Positions 40,349-50,704 of a stretch of DNA of 64,000 bases are shown piece by piece. A model generated the notes under the pieces. That model had not been told where the DNA came from. It saw nothing but the letters and a program-made list of their open reading frames with translations, and did not search any database. This DNA comes from Planctomycetota bacterium (GTDB lineage Bacteria > Planctomycetota > Planctomycetia > Isosphaerales > Isosphaeraceae). Numbering within the stretch: position 1 is the first letter of the stretch; the number at the start of each line of letters is the position of its first letter. The stretch covers positions 102,313-166,312 of the forward strand of contig JAQGHR010000057.1 of NCBI GenBank assembly GCA_028291545.1, in the 5' to 3' direction. The position numbers and the translations under genes were made by a program.

Positions 40349-41131
40349 GTGGACCTGCTGAGACAACTTCTGCGCCACGTTCGCGACGGGTCCATCTCTC
40401 CCGCCGATGCCGAGAAGGCCCTTCGGGAGTCTCCAGGTGACGCGGCGGTGCGTGACTTCGCCAAGGTCGATCTCCAGCGGCAGGCGCGCTGCGGCGCCCC
40501 CGAGGTCATCTTCGGCCAGGGCAAGACCGCCGAGCAGATCGCGGCCGTCTTGCGGACCTTACGTGAGCATGGACAGGCCGGCCTGGCGACCCGAATCAGC
40601 GGTGAGATTGGCGAGAGCCTCCTGAAAACCTTTCCAGACGGCGTCTTTCACCCGGTCGCTCGGACTTTTCGATTACCCGGTCCCGCGAATCCTGGGCCGA
40701 AGCTCGGGCGCGTCGTGATCGTGACGGCCGGAACCTCGGATTTACCCGTTGCCGAGGAGGCCCGGGTCACGGCCGAGAACTGGAATTGCGAGGTCAAGCT
40801 CGTGGTGGATGTCGGCGTCGCCGGGCTCCATCGGTTGCTCTCGCGGCTCGATGACCTTGGTGGGGCCGATGTCCTCGTGGTGGTCGCCGGGATGGAGGGG
40901 GCTCTGCCCAGCGTGGTCGGCGGTCTCGTCGATTGCCCGGTGATCGCCGTCCCCACGAGCATCGGATACGGGGCCAGCTTCGGCGGTCTGGCGGCGATGC
41001 TGGGCATGCTAAACAGTTGCGCCTCGAACGTGGTCGTCGTCAACATTGACGCCGGATTCAACGGCGGATACGTCGCCGGCCTGATTGCGCGGAGAGCGGG
41101 ACTCGCTCGCGCGGAACGCGACTCCGACTGA
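40349..41131 (+). CDS. larB: Nickel pincer cofactor biosynthesis protein LarB (AIR carboxylase/PurE-like)
   Basis: VDLLRQLLRHVRDGSISPADAEKAL...VIVTAGTSDLPVAEEARVTAENWNCEVKLVVDVGVAGLHRLL...VVAGMEGALPSVVGGLVDCPVIAVPTSIGYGASFGG; in-frame GTG at 40349. Confidence 0.9.
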   Translation: MDLLRQLLRHVRDGSISPADAEKALRESPGDAAVRDFAKVDLQRQARCGAPEVIFGQGKTAEQIAAVLRTLREHGQAGLATRISGEIGESLLKTFPDGVFHPVARTFRLPGPANPGPKLGRVVIVTAGTSDLPVAEEARVTAENWNCEVKLVVDVGVAGLHRLLSRLDDLGGADVLVVVAGMEGALPSVVGGLVDCPVIAVPTSIGYGASFGGLAAMLGMLNSCASNVVVVNIDAGFNGGYVAGLIARRAGLARAERDSD

Positions 41132-41185
41132 ACCTGACACACATCCATTGACCGGGCGCCGGTGCGCGTCCGCCGGGAAGGATTT

Positions 41186-42058
41186 ATGGCGATCGAACCC
41201 TACAATGACATCCCCAAGCTGAAGCCTCGTGACGCGGCCGGCCACAAGGGAGATTATGGCACGGTGATGGTCCTGGGCGGCGGCCGGGGGATGGCCGGGG
41301 CGGCCGCCCTGGCCGGGGCGGGCGCGCTGAGGTCCGGCGCCGGAAAAGTGCGGATCGCCTGCCCGTTCGAGGTCCAGCCGACCGTCGCCCAGTTCGAACC
41401 GAGCTACATGGCGTACCCGCTCCAGGACGACGGCGCCGGTCACATCGACTTCCCCGCGTGCGCCGCGGACCTGGAACGACTGGTCAATTCCTCGACCGTC
41501 CTGGTCGTCGGCCCCGGCCTGGGAACGACCGATAAGACTCGCGCGCTGATGCGTTGGGTCCTCGAAAGCGTGACGCTGCCGACGATCATTGACGCGGACG
41601 GCCTCAACTGCCTGGAACATCAGGCCGATCTCCTGCATAACCTGAAGCGCCCCGTGATCGTCACGCCCCATCCGAAGGAGTTCTCCCGCATCTCGGGCGT
41701 CCCCGTCGAGGCCGTACAGGCCGACCGGGAGGCGCACGCGGTGGAGTTGGCCCAGCACGACCACCTGATCGTGGTCCTGAAAGGTTCGGGGACCATCGTG
41801 ACCGATGGTACGCGGGTCTACACGAACAGGACGGGCAATCCCGGCATGGCGACCGGCGGTTCGGGCGACATCCTGGGCGGGATCATCGGCGCTCTGATCG
41901 GCCAATCGCTCGCGCCGTTCGAGGCGGCCGTGCTCGGCGCCTATGCCCACGGATTGGCCGGGGACATCGCGAAGGATCAGAACGGCGAGATCGGCATGAT
42001 CGCGGGCGACATCGTCGATTCCCTGGCCGACGCCTTCTTCCATCTCGTCCCGGGTTGA
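41186..42058 (+). CDS. nnrD: ADP-dependent (S)-NAD(P)H-hydrate dehydratase (stand-alone NnrD/YjeF C-terminal type)
   Basis: HKGDYGTVMVLGGGRGMAGAAALAGAGALRSGAGKVRIA; VTPHPKEFSRISG; TGNPGMATGGSGDILGGIIGALIGQ. Confidence 0.92.
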   Translation: MAIEPYNDIPKLKPRDAAGHKGDYGTVMVLGGGRGMAGAAALAGAGALRSGAGKVRIACPFEVQPTVAQFEPSYMAYPLQDDGAGHIDFPACAADLERLVNSSTVLVVGPGLGTTDKTRALMRWVLESVTLPTIIDADGLNCLEHQADLLHNLKRPVIVTPHPKEFSRISGVPVEAVQADREAHAVELAQHDHLIVVLKGSGTIVTDGTRVYTNRTGNPGMATGGSGDILGGIIGALIGQSLAPFEAAVLGAYAHGLAGDIAKDQNGEIGMIAGDIVDSLADAFFHLVPG

Positions 42059-42262
42059 GCCCGACGAGGCTCAACCCGACGGCCAAGCCCGAACCCCTGC
42101 TCTATTCTCGCATCGAACCTTCGTGGTACAGTCGTGCATCGACCGATCCTGGTCCGTCGCGGCGATTGTGTCGGGCGTGGATCGATTAACCCGAGAAGAC
42201 GAGCAGAGGAGGCCCGGGTGTCGTCTCGTGAGAACCCGTCGTCCCCATCGTGGACGTATCGG

Positions 42263-42730
42263 ATGGAGGTTTCGCCGACCGGCGCGCCTTCCACAGCGGT
42301 CCCACCCCACCTGACCGACCCGGTGGCCCTGCTACAGCTGATCGCCAACCTCCAGTCCCAGAATCTGGAGATTCAGCGCCAGGTCTTCGAGATGCAGAAG
42401 CAGCAGCTCGAATTGACTCGCGAGGCGGCGCAATTCAATCGCGATCAGCGCGCCCGGCAGATTGCCGAACTGGAACGCTGGCAGCAAGCTCACGAGCCCA
42501 TGCTCGACTTTTCCAAACAATCCCTCACCCAGCTTGAGGAAGTGCACGCCGCCTTGATGCGTGAGCTGGCGGATTACGTCGATGAGCACCACGAAAATCT
42601 CGTCGACGGCGATTTCGCCCTTTCCGACTTCGTCGACAAATTCGGACCCAAGCTCGCCCACCTGAACACGATGCTGGCGGTGCTGCGCCCGCTCGCCGCC
42701 GCCGCGAAGAAGGCCGAAGGCACGACCTGA
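42263..42730 (+). CDS. Hypothetical coiled-coil-rich protein
   Basis: LLQLIANLQSQNLEIQRQVFEMQKQQLELTREAAQFNRDQRARQIAELERWQQ heptad-like region; codon-biased ORF; start uncertain (ORF from 42134). Confidence 0.55.
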   Translation: MEVSPTGAPSTAVPPHLTDPVALLQLIANLQSQNLEIQRQVFEMQKQQLELTREAAQFNRDQRARQIAELERWQQAHEPMLDFSKQSLTQLEEVHAALMRELADYVDEHHENLVDGDFALSDFVDKFGPKLAHLNTMLAVLRPLAAAAKKAEGTT

Positions 42731-42990
42731 GCGGCAATCCACCGCGCCGACCGTCTCGGGTTGGATCCAGGCTCTGTGGCTCATCCCATCGTCGACGGTC
42801 TACGGCTCGGTCGCGACTCATGACCCAGGCCCGCGCCGATTCCGTGCTCAGAGCTTGGTATGAACGCGATGATACCTCTGTCGAGGGTCTTCACGATTCA
42901 CATCCAGCACGATTTGAACTGGAGGAGAGCGACCCGGTTTCTCACAAGGAATCAGGTTTCCAGGCGCCGGACCCGGTCCTTCGTTATCTC

Positions 42991-43038
42991 GTAGGGTGGG
43001 TTCGCCGTCGCGCCGCGACGGCTGACCCATCCTGCAAA
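42991..43038. repeat. Dispersed hairpin repeat copy 2
   Basis: gtagggtggg (42991-43000) / cccatcctgc (43026-43035); the two changes relative to copy 1 both become G-U wobbles in RNA. Confidence 0.65.
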
Positions 43039-43199
43039 TAATGCAGGCGATTGAAGCCGGTGCGGATCGGGGAAAGAGTGGGATCGGGAGTGGAGTATCG
43101 GTCGTTCATCCTCACGGAATCCTCACTTTACATTCGCCCCCTCGCCCTTCAGAATGGTGCTTTGATCTCGACCTCACCCTGGGTGTGGGAATACCGGAC

Positions 43200-44144
43200 G
43201 TGCATGAAGAAGCGATCCGCAAGGCGGACGTCCTGATCGAGGCGTTGGGATACATCCGCAAGTTCCACGGTCGCTTCACCGTCATCAAGCTTGGCGGCTC
43301 GGTGATGGAAGACCCGGACGCCCTGCGCGACCTGCTCGTGGACATCGTGTTCATGCAGACCGTCGGCATGCGGCCGGTGGTCGTGCATGGCGGCGGCAAG
43401 GCGATCAATGCCGCGATGTCCAGGGCGGGACTCCAGCCGACGTTCGTTCAAGGCCGGCGATACACCGACGACGCGACGCTCGCCATCGTCTCCCGCGTGC
43501 TGGCCGAGGAAGTGAACGCCGACATCGTCCGGCACATCAACAAGTTTGGCGGACGCGCCGCGGGCATGCATCATAAGGCGACCGAGCAATGCCTGTTCGG
43601 CCGCCGTTTGACACTTCCCGGAGCCAATGGTAACCCGATCGACCTGGGCCGTGTCGGAGAGGTGACAGAGGTCGAGGTCCCCCCGATCGAGAGCATGTGC
43701 CTCGGCGGCGTGGTCCCGGTGCTCCCCTCCCTGGCCGAGGACGACGATGGCGGATTGCTCAACGTCAATGCCGACACCGCCGCGGCGGCCGTCGCGACGG
43801 CCATGCAGGCCGAGAAGCTCGTCTTCCTCACAGATACCCCCGGAATTCTGCGCGACAAGGACGATCCCTCGACGCTGATCCGGGAATTGACGCCCGACGG
43901 CTGCCGCGACCTGATCTCGCGAGGCATCATCGACAAGGGCATGATCCCCAAGGTCGAGGCCTGCATGGCGTGCCTGGAGGCCGGAGTCCGCAAGATCCAC
44001 ATCATCGACGGTCGCTTGAGACATGCGATGCTGCTGGAGATTTTCACCCACGAAGGGATCGGCACTCAGATCTCGCGGGAGACGGGGAACGACGAACCCC
44101 AGCCCCGCAGACGTGTCGGACAAATCGCCCCGAACGCGAATTGA
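43200..44144 (+). CDS. argB: Acetylglutamate kinase (start GTG 43185 or 43200 likely; ORF open from 43041)
   Basis: FTVIKLGGSVMEDPDALRDLLVDIVFMQTVGMRPVVVHGGGKAINAAM; LNVNADTAAAAVATAMQAEKLVFLTDTPGIL; GMIPKVEACMACLEAGVRKIHIIDGR. Confidence 0.93.
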   Translation: MHEEAIRKADVLIEALGYIRKFHGRFTVIKLGGSVMEDPDALRDLLVDIVFMQTVGMRPVVVHGGGKAINAAMSRAGLQPTFVQGRRYTDDATLAIVSRVLAEEVNADIVRHINKFGGRAAGMHHKATEQCLFGRRLTLPGANGNPIDLGRVGEVTEVEVPPIESMCLGGVVPVLPSLAEDDDGGLLNVNADTAAAAVATAMQAEKLVFLTDTPGILRDKDDPSTLIRELTPDGCRDLISRGIIDKGMIPKVEACMACLEAGVRKIHIIDGRLRHAMLLEIFTHEGIGTQISRETGNDEPQPRRRVGQIAPNAN

Positions 44145-44162
44145 GGATATGGCCCGTGACGG

Positions 44163-44834
44163 ATGCGGGCGATTCCGATCTCGCACCGACGGAGGCTTCA
44201 CGTGCTCTCAACCTGGACGCTCTGGAATCTGTTTCTCGCGGCCGTCCCCGTGCTCCTGGCCCAGGCCCTGGCGAGAACGGCGAGGTGGGCACGGGTCGAG
44301 CGGAGGCGGCTCGCCCTGGCGGCGATCGTTCCTCTGGGATTGCTCTGGCTGGCATTCCTGCCGAATGCTTGCTACCTGATGACCGAGTGGAGGCATTTCC
44401 TGTTTAATCCGCATTTTCAGGCTGTGAGGGAGACCACCAATCCGAACGACCTGTCGGCGCTGCGCGTCGCGAAGCAGGCGGCCTTCTTACTGGCGTACAG
44501 CGGATTCGGGATGGCCTGCTTCGCACTCTCGATCCGACCAATCGTGCGCGCCCTGAAGTGCTGGTCCATCCGCCCTGTGCGAGTCGCGGTCCCGTTCTTC
44601 GTCCTTGTCTCACTCGGGGTCTATCTCGGCCTGATCGTGCGCTTGAACTCGTGGGATCTCGCCCTCCGGCCGACCTACGTCGCCTTCCTGGCTCTGCGGG
44701 CGCTGGTCCATCCCACCCTCCTGGCGGTGATCCTGGGCTACGCGGCCGTCCTCGCCGCATCCTACGTCTTTTGCGATATCTGGATTGATGGGCTGAAGTT
44801 GAGGATGCATCGGTTAAGATGGGCTCGGTCGTGA
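44163..44834 (+). CDS. DUF1361-type multi-pass membrane protein
   Basis: WLAFLPNACYLMTEWRHF...YLGLIVRLNSWDLALRP, characteristic of DUF1361 proteins. Confidence 0.75.
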   Translation: MRAIPISHRRRLHVLSTWTLWNLFLAAVPVLLAQALARTARWARVERRRLALAAIVPLGLLWLAFLPNACYLMTEWRHFLFNPHFQAVRETTNPNDLSALRVAKQAAFLLAYSGFGMACFALSIRPIVRALKCWSIRPVRVAVPFFVLVSLGVYLGLIVRLNSWDLALRPTYVAFLALRALVHPTLLAVILGYAAVLAASYVFCDIWIDGLKLRMHRLRWARS

Positions 44835-44882
44835 GGCGGAATCGGCATCCAGTGGGATCGCCCGGAATGCGAGGCGGGTGCC

Positions 44883-45326
44883 ATGAATGAGCGGCTGTTT
44901 GGGGTACTCCTCGTGATGGGAAACATCGTGACTCCCGTCGTTGGGGCGACGTGCGGGATGATCGCGCAAGCTCGTTACAAGGCGCGACTCCGGGCCCTGC
45001 CGGAAAAGGTCGCCCAGCAAATGCCCAGGCGATTTCCGATGGCGGATCTCCTGCTCTGCCTCTTCATGCTCGGCCCGATCTTCGGTGTCGCCGCCATCGC
45101 GATCTCGACCCCCCTGATTCGATTCGCCCCGAGCACCGTCGACGTCGCGTCGTGGTGGGTCATGCTAACGATCCTGCTGGCAATCAATAGCTCCGGCCCC
45201 TATCTCATCCAGATCGGGATGCCGCCCGATGGGTCGTTCGGCCTGGAGAAAACGCCGGGGCAAGCCCCCGTCATCGGCAAGCCCGTCGTCAAGCATGCGC
45301 CGTTGTTCGACGCGCGCGAAATCTGA
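44883..45326 (+). CDS. Hypothetical small membrane protein, overlaps argD start by one base
   Basis: Complete ORF with hydrophobic segments; TGATG junction with 45326 ATG. Confidence 0.55.
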   Translation: MNERLFGVLLVMGNIVTPVVGATCGMIAQARYKARLRALPEKVAQQMPRRFPMADLLLCLFMLGPIFGVAAIAISTPLIRFAPSTVDVASWWVMLTILLAINSSGPYLIQIGMPPDGSFGLEKTPGQAPVIGKPVVKHAPLFDAREI

Positions 45327-46582
45327 TGTTGAGTCCCCCGTTCCTTCCCTCGTCGTACCGGAGTCTCCCGCCCGTGACCCAGACCGCGAGTCCTTCGACC
45401 GCCGAGACCATCGCCCAGTTCGACCAGTACGTGATCGGCAACTACCGGCGCTATCCGGTCTGCCTGGTTCGCGGTGAGGGATCGCTCATCTGGGACGCCG
45501 AGGGGACGAGGTATCTGGACTTCTTCCCCGGTTGGGGATGCAACCTCGTGGGTCATTGCCCGCCCCGGGTCGTCGAGGCCGTTCGCGAGCAGATCGGCCT
45601 GCTCATTCACGTCCCGAACACCTGGTACACCGAGGCCCAGGGCCAGTTCGCGCAGATGCTTTCCGAACGATCGTTCGGGGGCAAGGCCTTCTTCTGCAAC
45701 AGCGGCGCGGAGGCAAACGAGGCGGCCATCAAGCTCGCGCGAGCACATGGCCACGCGGCGGGCCGGACCAAGATCGTCACGATGGAAGGCGGCTTTCACG
45801 GACGGACCTACGCGGCGTTGACCGCGACCGCTCAGCCGAAGTATCACCACGGTTTCGAGCCGATGGTCCCCGGTTTTCAGTACATCCGCCACAATGATCT
45901 GGCCGCGGCCGATGCCGCCGTGGACGAAGGTACGGCGGCCGTTCTGGTCGAACCGATCCAGGGAGAAGGCGGAGTCCGCTTGCCCGGCCCAGGCTATCTG
46001 GAAGGGCTTCGCAAGCTCTGCGACGAGCGAGGTGCGCTGCTGATTCTGGACGAGGTCCAGACCGGCCTGGGGCGCACGGGCACCTGGTTCGCCTATCAGA
46101 ACTTCGCGATCGAGCCGGACATCCTGACCTGCGCCAAGGCGCTCGCGGGCGGCGTGGCGGCCGGCGTGATGATGGCGACGAATGAGGTCGCGGAGACGCT
46201 CAAGCCCGGGATGCACGCCAGCACGTTCGGAGGCAACCCGATCGCGTGCCGGGCCGGCATCGCGACCATCGAGACGATCGAGGAAGACGGGCTATTGGAG
46301 CGCGGCAAGGCGATCGGCGAGCGGTTCCGGGGCCACTTCGAACGGTTCCGGGAGGAGATGCCGACGCTCGTTCGCGACATCCGCATCATGGGCGTCATGA
46401 TCGGCATGGAACTGAGCGAGGATGCGTCCGCGGTCGTGGCCGGATGCCTGGAGAAACGGCTCTTGATCAACGCGACGCACGGAACCGTGATCCGCCTCTT
46501 GCCGGCGTTGAACATCACCGATGCGCAGATCGACGAGGGGTGCGCCATCCTCGGCGACGTCCTTCGCGGGCTGCCCTCTTGA
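45326..46582 (+). CDS. argD: Acetylornithine aminotransferase
   Basis: YLDFFPGWGCNLVGHCPPRVVEAV; FFCNSGAEANEAAIKLAR; GGFHGRTYAALTATAQPKYHHGF; LLILDEVQTGLGRTG; ASTFGGNPIACRAG. Confidence 0.93.
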   Translation: MLSPPFLPSSYRSLPPVTQTASPSTAETIAQFDQYVIGNYRRYPVCLVRGEGSLIWDAEGTRYLDFFPGWGCNLVGHCPPRVVEAVREQIGLLIHVPNTWYTEAQGQFAQMLSERSFGGKAFFCNSGAEANEAAIKLARAHGHAAGRTKIVTMEGGFHGRTYAALTATAQPKYHHGFEPMVPGFQYIRHNDLAAADAAVDEGTAAVLVEPIQGEGGVRLPGPGYLEGLRKLCDERGALLILDEVQTGLGRTGTWFAYQNFAIEPDILTCAKALAGGVAAGVMMATNEVAETLKPGMHASTFGGNPIACRAGIATIETIEEDGLLERGKAIGERFRGHFERFREEMPTLVRDIRIMGVMIGMELSEDASAVVAGCLEKRLLINATHGTVIRLLPALNITDAQIDEGCAILGDVLRGLPS

Positions 46583-46605
46583 GACGTAAGGCAGGAACCT
46601 CTCCG

Positions 46606-47574
<969 letters not shown>

Positions 47575-47603
47575 CCAACCCCCCGGTCCCCACGAGGCCT
47601 CCC

Positions 47604-48308
47604 ATGTCGCGTCACGACGGTCGCACACCGCAGGAAGCCCGCGAGGTTCAGATCCAGAGGCGTTACCTGCGGACATGTCCCGGAAGCGTCCTCTACCGTT
47701 GCGGAGGGACCTCCGTGCTCGTCACCGCCCAGATTACCGAGGAGGTTCCCCCGTTCCTCGAAGGCAAGGGGACGGGCTGGCTAACGGCCGAATACGCCAT
47801 GTTGCCGGGCAGCACTCCCACCAGGAAAAAACGCGGTCCGGATGGCCGCTCCACCGAGATTCAACGGCTGATCGGACGCAGCCTCCGCGCGGTGATCGAC
47901 TTCCACCTTCTCGGCCCATTCACCATCCATGTCGATGCTGACGTCCTGGAAGCCGACGGCGGGACCCGTACCGCGGCGATCACGGCCGCCTATGTCGCCG
48001 TCGTGGATGCCCTCGATGCCCGATTCCGCGATGCGGCGCTCGGCGTCGTGAAGGCCCAGGTCGCCGCGATCTCGGCCGGTATCATCCACGGCGTCCCGAT
48101 GCTCGACCTCGATTACTCCGAGGATTCCCACGCGGACGTGGATCTCAACGTCGTTCGCCTCGGTCCCGATGGCTATGTCGAGGTCCAGGGCACCGGCGAG
48201 GGCGGGGTCTTCCGCCGACCCGAGCTTACCGCGATGCTCGATCTGGCCGGCAAAGGGATTGATAAGTTGATGGAAATCCAGAGAGACGTCCTGTCAGGCG
48301 GCGATTGA
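47604..48308 (+). CDS. rph: Ribonuclease PH
   Basis: GSVLYRCGGTSVLVTAQITEEVPPFLEGKGTGWLTAEYAMLPGSTPTRKKR; RTAAITAAYVAVVDAL; LDLDYSEDSHADVDLNVV. Confidence 0.95.
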   Translation: MSRHDGRTPQEAREVQIQRRYLRTCPGSVLYRCGGTSVLVTAQITEEVPPFLEGKGTGWLTAEYAMLPGSTPTRKKRGPDGRSTEIQRLIGRSLRAVIDFHLLGPFTIHVDADVLEADGGTRTAAITAAYVAVVDALDARFRDAALGVVKAQVAAISAGIIHGVPMLDLDYSEDSHADVDLNVVRLGPDGYVEVQGTGEGGVFRRPELTAMLDLAGKGIDKLMEIQRDVLSGGD

Positions 48309-48774
48309 TGGAGAAACGGCTGCCAGAGCCGCCCCCACGGCCTCATCCTTGGTCCTGGCAGACTCTGCCTGCCACACGGACGGAGGATCGCGCCCATTTC
48401 CAGCGATTCCGGGATCGAATTCCGTCCCGGTCACGATGTTCTTCTCGGAAGTGTTGGTGACGAACCTCGCGTGGAAATGAGTTTCGATTCCTCTCGGGGG
48501 ATTTTTATTCCCTGACGGGCGGGGCAGCAGCGATCGAAAGCCGGGGTGGGTCGAGAGCATCTCGCAAGTACGGACGCCCCGCGCTCGCGTCGATGCAGGC
48601 GACGCTATCTCCGTGGAATTTCGCTCTGGGCAGAAAATTCCCCGTCTGATAAAGTCCGGCCCTTGATCTGCCGGGCACCACCTCGCACTTGATTCCGCAT
48701 GAACCCCGTCCGGCATGGAACGTTCGCGACTCACGCGTGCCGGATCGGTCCGCGCTCCCAAGGAGGGGATCGCC

Positions 48775-50034
48775 ATGAAGACTCGGAAGACGACGACGGC
48801 TCTGACCCTTGGCCTTGCCATCGGCCTGTCCATCCCGGCCTCGGCCCAGTACGGCGGCAAGGGCTCGCCCCAGCCGCCGCCGAGGGGTGGCGCGGGCACA
48901 ACCGTGCCGGGGACCTTCACCCCGCCGGGGACCGCGTCCAGAACAACGGCGACCGCAAAGGCCGGCAACCCGACCCGTGACCCGAACCTCCTTCGATCCA
49001 ACGATCAGGTCCCTGAGCCGATCTCGCTGGATCAGATCCAGGCGCCGAAACTCGCCGCGCTCGCGGAGCCGATCGATGCCTATTTGCTCCAGAAGGAGCA
49101 TGGCCCGTTCATGGTCTGCGCTTATAATTTCCGCGGTCCCGACGCCGCCAAGTACGCGCAGATCCTCGCGATGGAACTGAGACGCGAGTATAAACTGCCC
49201 GCGTACATCTGGTTCGTGAAGGTGCAGCCGATGCACAGCAACATCCAGGGCATCCAGCCGACGGCGCCGCCTCACGCCCGGAACGGCGACATGGCCCTCC
49301 CCGAGAAGCTCCGCACTCACGACGAAGCGGCCGTCCTGGTGGGAAACTGCAAGACCATCGACGAGTCGGAGAAGCTGCTCCATCAGGTCAAGAAGATCGT
49401 GCCGCGCTGCTTGAAGGACTTCCCCGTGATTTACCAGAATCGCAAGGGCAAGGGCCTCAATCGCGCGATGATGACGACGAATCCGTTCCAGCCCTCGCAG
49501 AACCTGTTCCCTGGCGCAGGCCCGGGCGTCGCTCCTCACGGACCGGTCGTCCAGCAGGGACAGAAGTTCGATCCCTTCGTCGCCATCCAGAATTTCGAGC
49601 AGACGAAGCCGGCGGACCCCTTGGTGTTGCTCATGAATAAAGGGTCGGGAAGCCTCTTCCACAATCCCGCCGCCTATACCCTTCAGGTGGCGGAATACAC
49701 CGGGCGAGCGTATTTCTTGCCCACGGGAGCCACGGTCAAGGACAACAAGGAAAGCCTGAAGACCAGCCCGCTCCAGACCGCTTTCGACGACGCGGAACAG
49801 CTTGTCGAGGCTCTTAACAAGTGCAAGAGCATGGGCGGCATGAAGGCGTACTTCTATCACTCGCGGTACGGCAGCGTCGTCACCGTGGGCGGATTCAACT
49901 CGCCGAACGACCCGAATTTCAAGCAGGTCTACGACAACATGAAGAACGTCTCCAAGGAGCTGAGCAGCAGGGGATTCACCCAACTCGCCCTGCGTCCCTC
50001 GCAAACGCCCATGCCAGTTCCAAAAGCCAAGTGA
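48775..50034 (+). CDS. Secreted hypothetical protein
   Basis: Shine-Dalgarno-like aaggagggg upstream; MKTRKTTTALTLGLAIGLSIPASAQYGGKG signal peptide; complete 420-aa ORF. Confidence 0.75.
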   Translation: MKTRKTTTALTLGLAIGLSIPASAQYGGKGSPQPPPRGGAGTTVPGTFTPPGTASRTTATAKAGNPTRDPNLLRSNDQVPEPISLDQIQAPKLAALAEPIDAYLLQKEHGPFMVCAYNFRGPDAAKYAQILAMELRREYKLPAYIWFVKVQPMHSNIQGIQPTAPPHARNGDMALPEKLRTHDEAAVLVGNCKTIDESEKLLHQVKKIVPRCLKDFPVIYQNRKGKGLNRAMMTTNPFQPSQNLFPGAGPGVAPHGPVVQQGQKFDPFVAIQNFEQTKPADPLVLLMNKGSGSLFHNPAAYTLQVAEYTGRAYFLPTGATVKDNKESLKTSPLQTAFDDAEQLVEALNKCKSMGGMKAYFYHSRYGSVVTVGGFNSPNDPNFKQVYDNMKNVSKELSSRGFTQLALRPSQTPMPVPKAK

Positions 50035-50067
50035 CGCACTCGCCGGGTCGCTTTCGGGGCAACGGAT

Positions 50068-50685
50068 GTGAGGCTGATACTCGCCACACGCAACGTCAAA
50101 AAGGGCCGTGAGATGACGGCCCTCCTCGCCCCACCGTGGGAGCCCTCCGCACGGCTCTCCCGGCTGGAGATCCACACGCTTGCGGACTTTCCCGACCTGC
50201 CCGAGACGGTCGAAGACGCGCCGACGTTCGCGGGAAATGCCCGCAAGAAGGCGTCCGAGGCCGCCGCCGCGCTGAACTCCTGGGTCATCGCCGATGATTC
50301 CGGGCTATCCGTCGACGCACTGGACGGCGCGCCCGGGGTTTTCTCCGCGCGTTACGCCGGTACTCACGGCGACGACGACGCCAACAATCGCAAGTTGCTG
50401 GCGGCCCTGACGGATGTGCCCGACGATCGTCGGGGCGCGGCCTTCGTTTGTGCTTTGGCGGTCTCCGACCCGTCCGGAAAGATCGTGGCCGAGACGGAAG
50501 GTCAGTGTCGCGGACGAATCACCCGGGAAGTTTCCGGCTCCGGGGGATTCGGATATGACCCACTCTTTCTCATCCGCGAATATCACAAGACCTTCGGTGA
50601 ACTCGGGCCGATCGTCAAGCATCAGCTCAGCCACCGGGCGCGGGCCTTCATGCGGCTGAGGCCCCGCCTGGAACGCCTCTTGTGA
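50068..50685 (+). CDS. rdgB: XTP/dITP diphosphatase (RdgB/HAM1 family)
   Basis: LILATRNVKKGREM; FAGNARKKASEAAAALNSWVIADDSGLSVDALDGAPGVFSARYAG; GGFGYDPLFL; SHRARA. Confidence 0.94.
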   Translation: MRLILATRNVKKGREMTALLAPPWEPSARLSRLEIHTLADFPDLPETVEDAPTFAGNARKKASEAAAALNSWVIADDSGLSVDALDGAPGVFSARYAGTHGDDDANNRKLLAALTDVPDDRRGAAFVCALAVSDPSGKIVAETEGQCRGRITREVSGSGGFGYDPLFLIREYHKTFGELGPIVKHQLSHRARAFMRLRPRLERLL

Positions 50686-50704
50686 TTCACGGAGAACGAT
50701 CACG

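Noticed and set aside
48505-50175. 556-aa minus-strand ORF
   Set aside because: Antisense to the secreted-protein gene that has a good RBS and signal peptide
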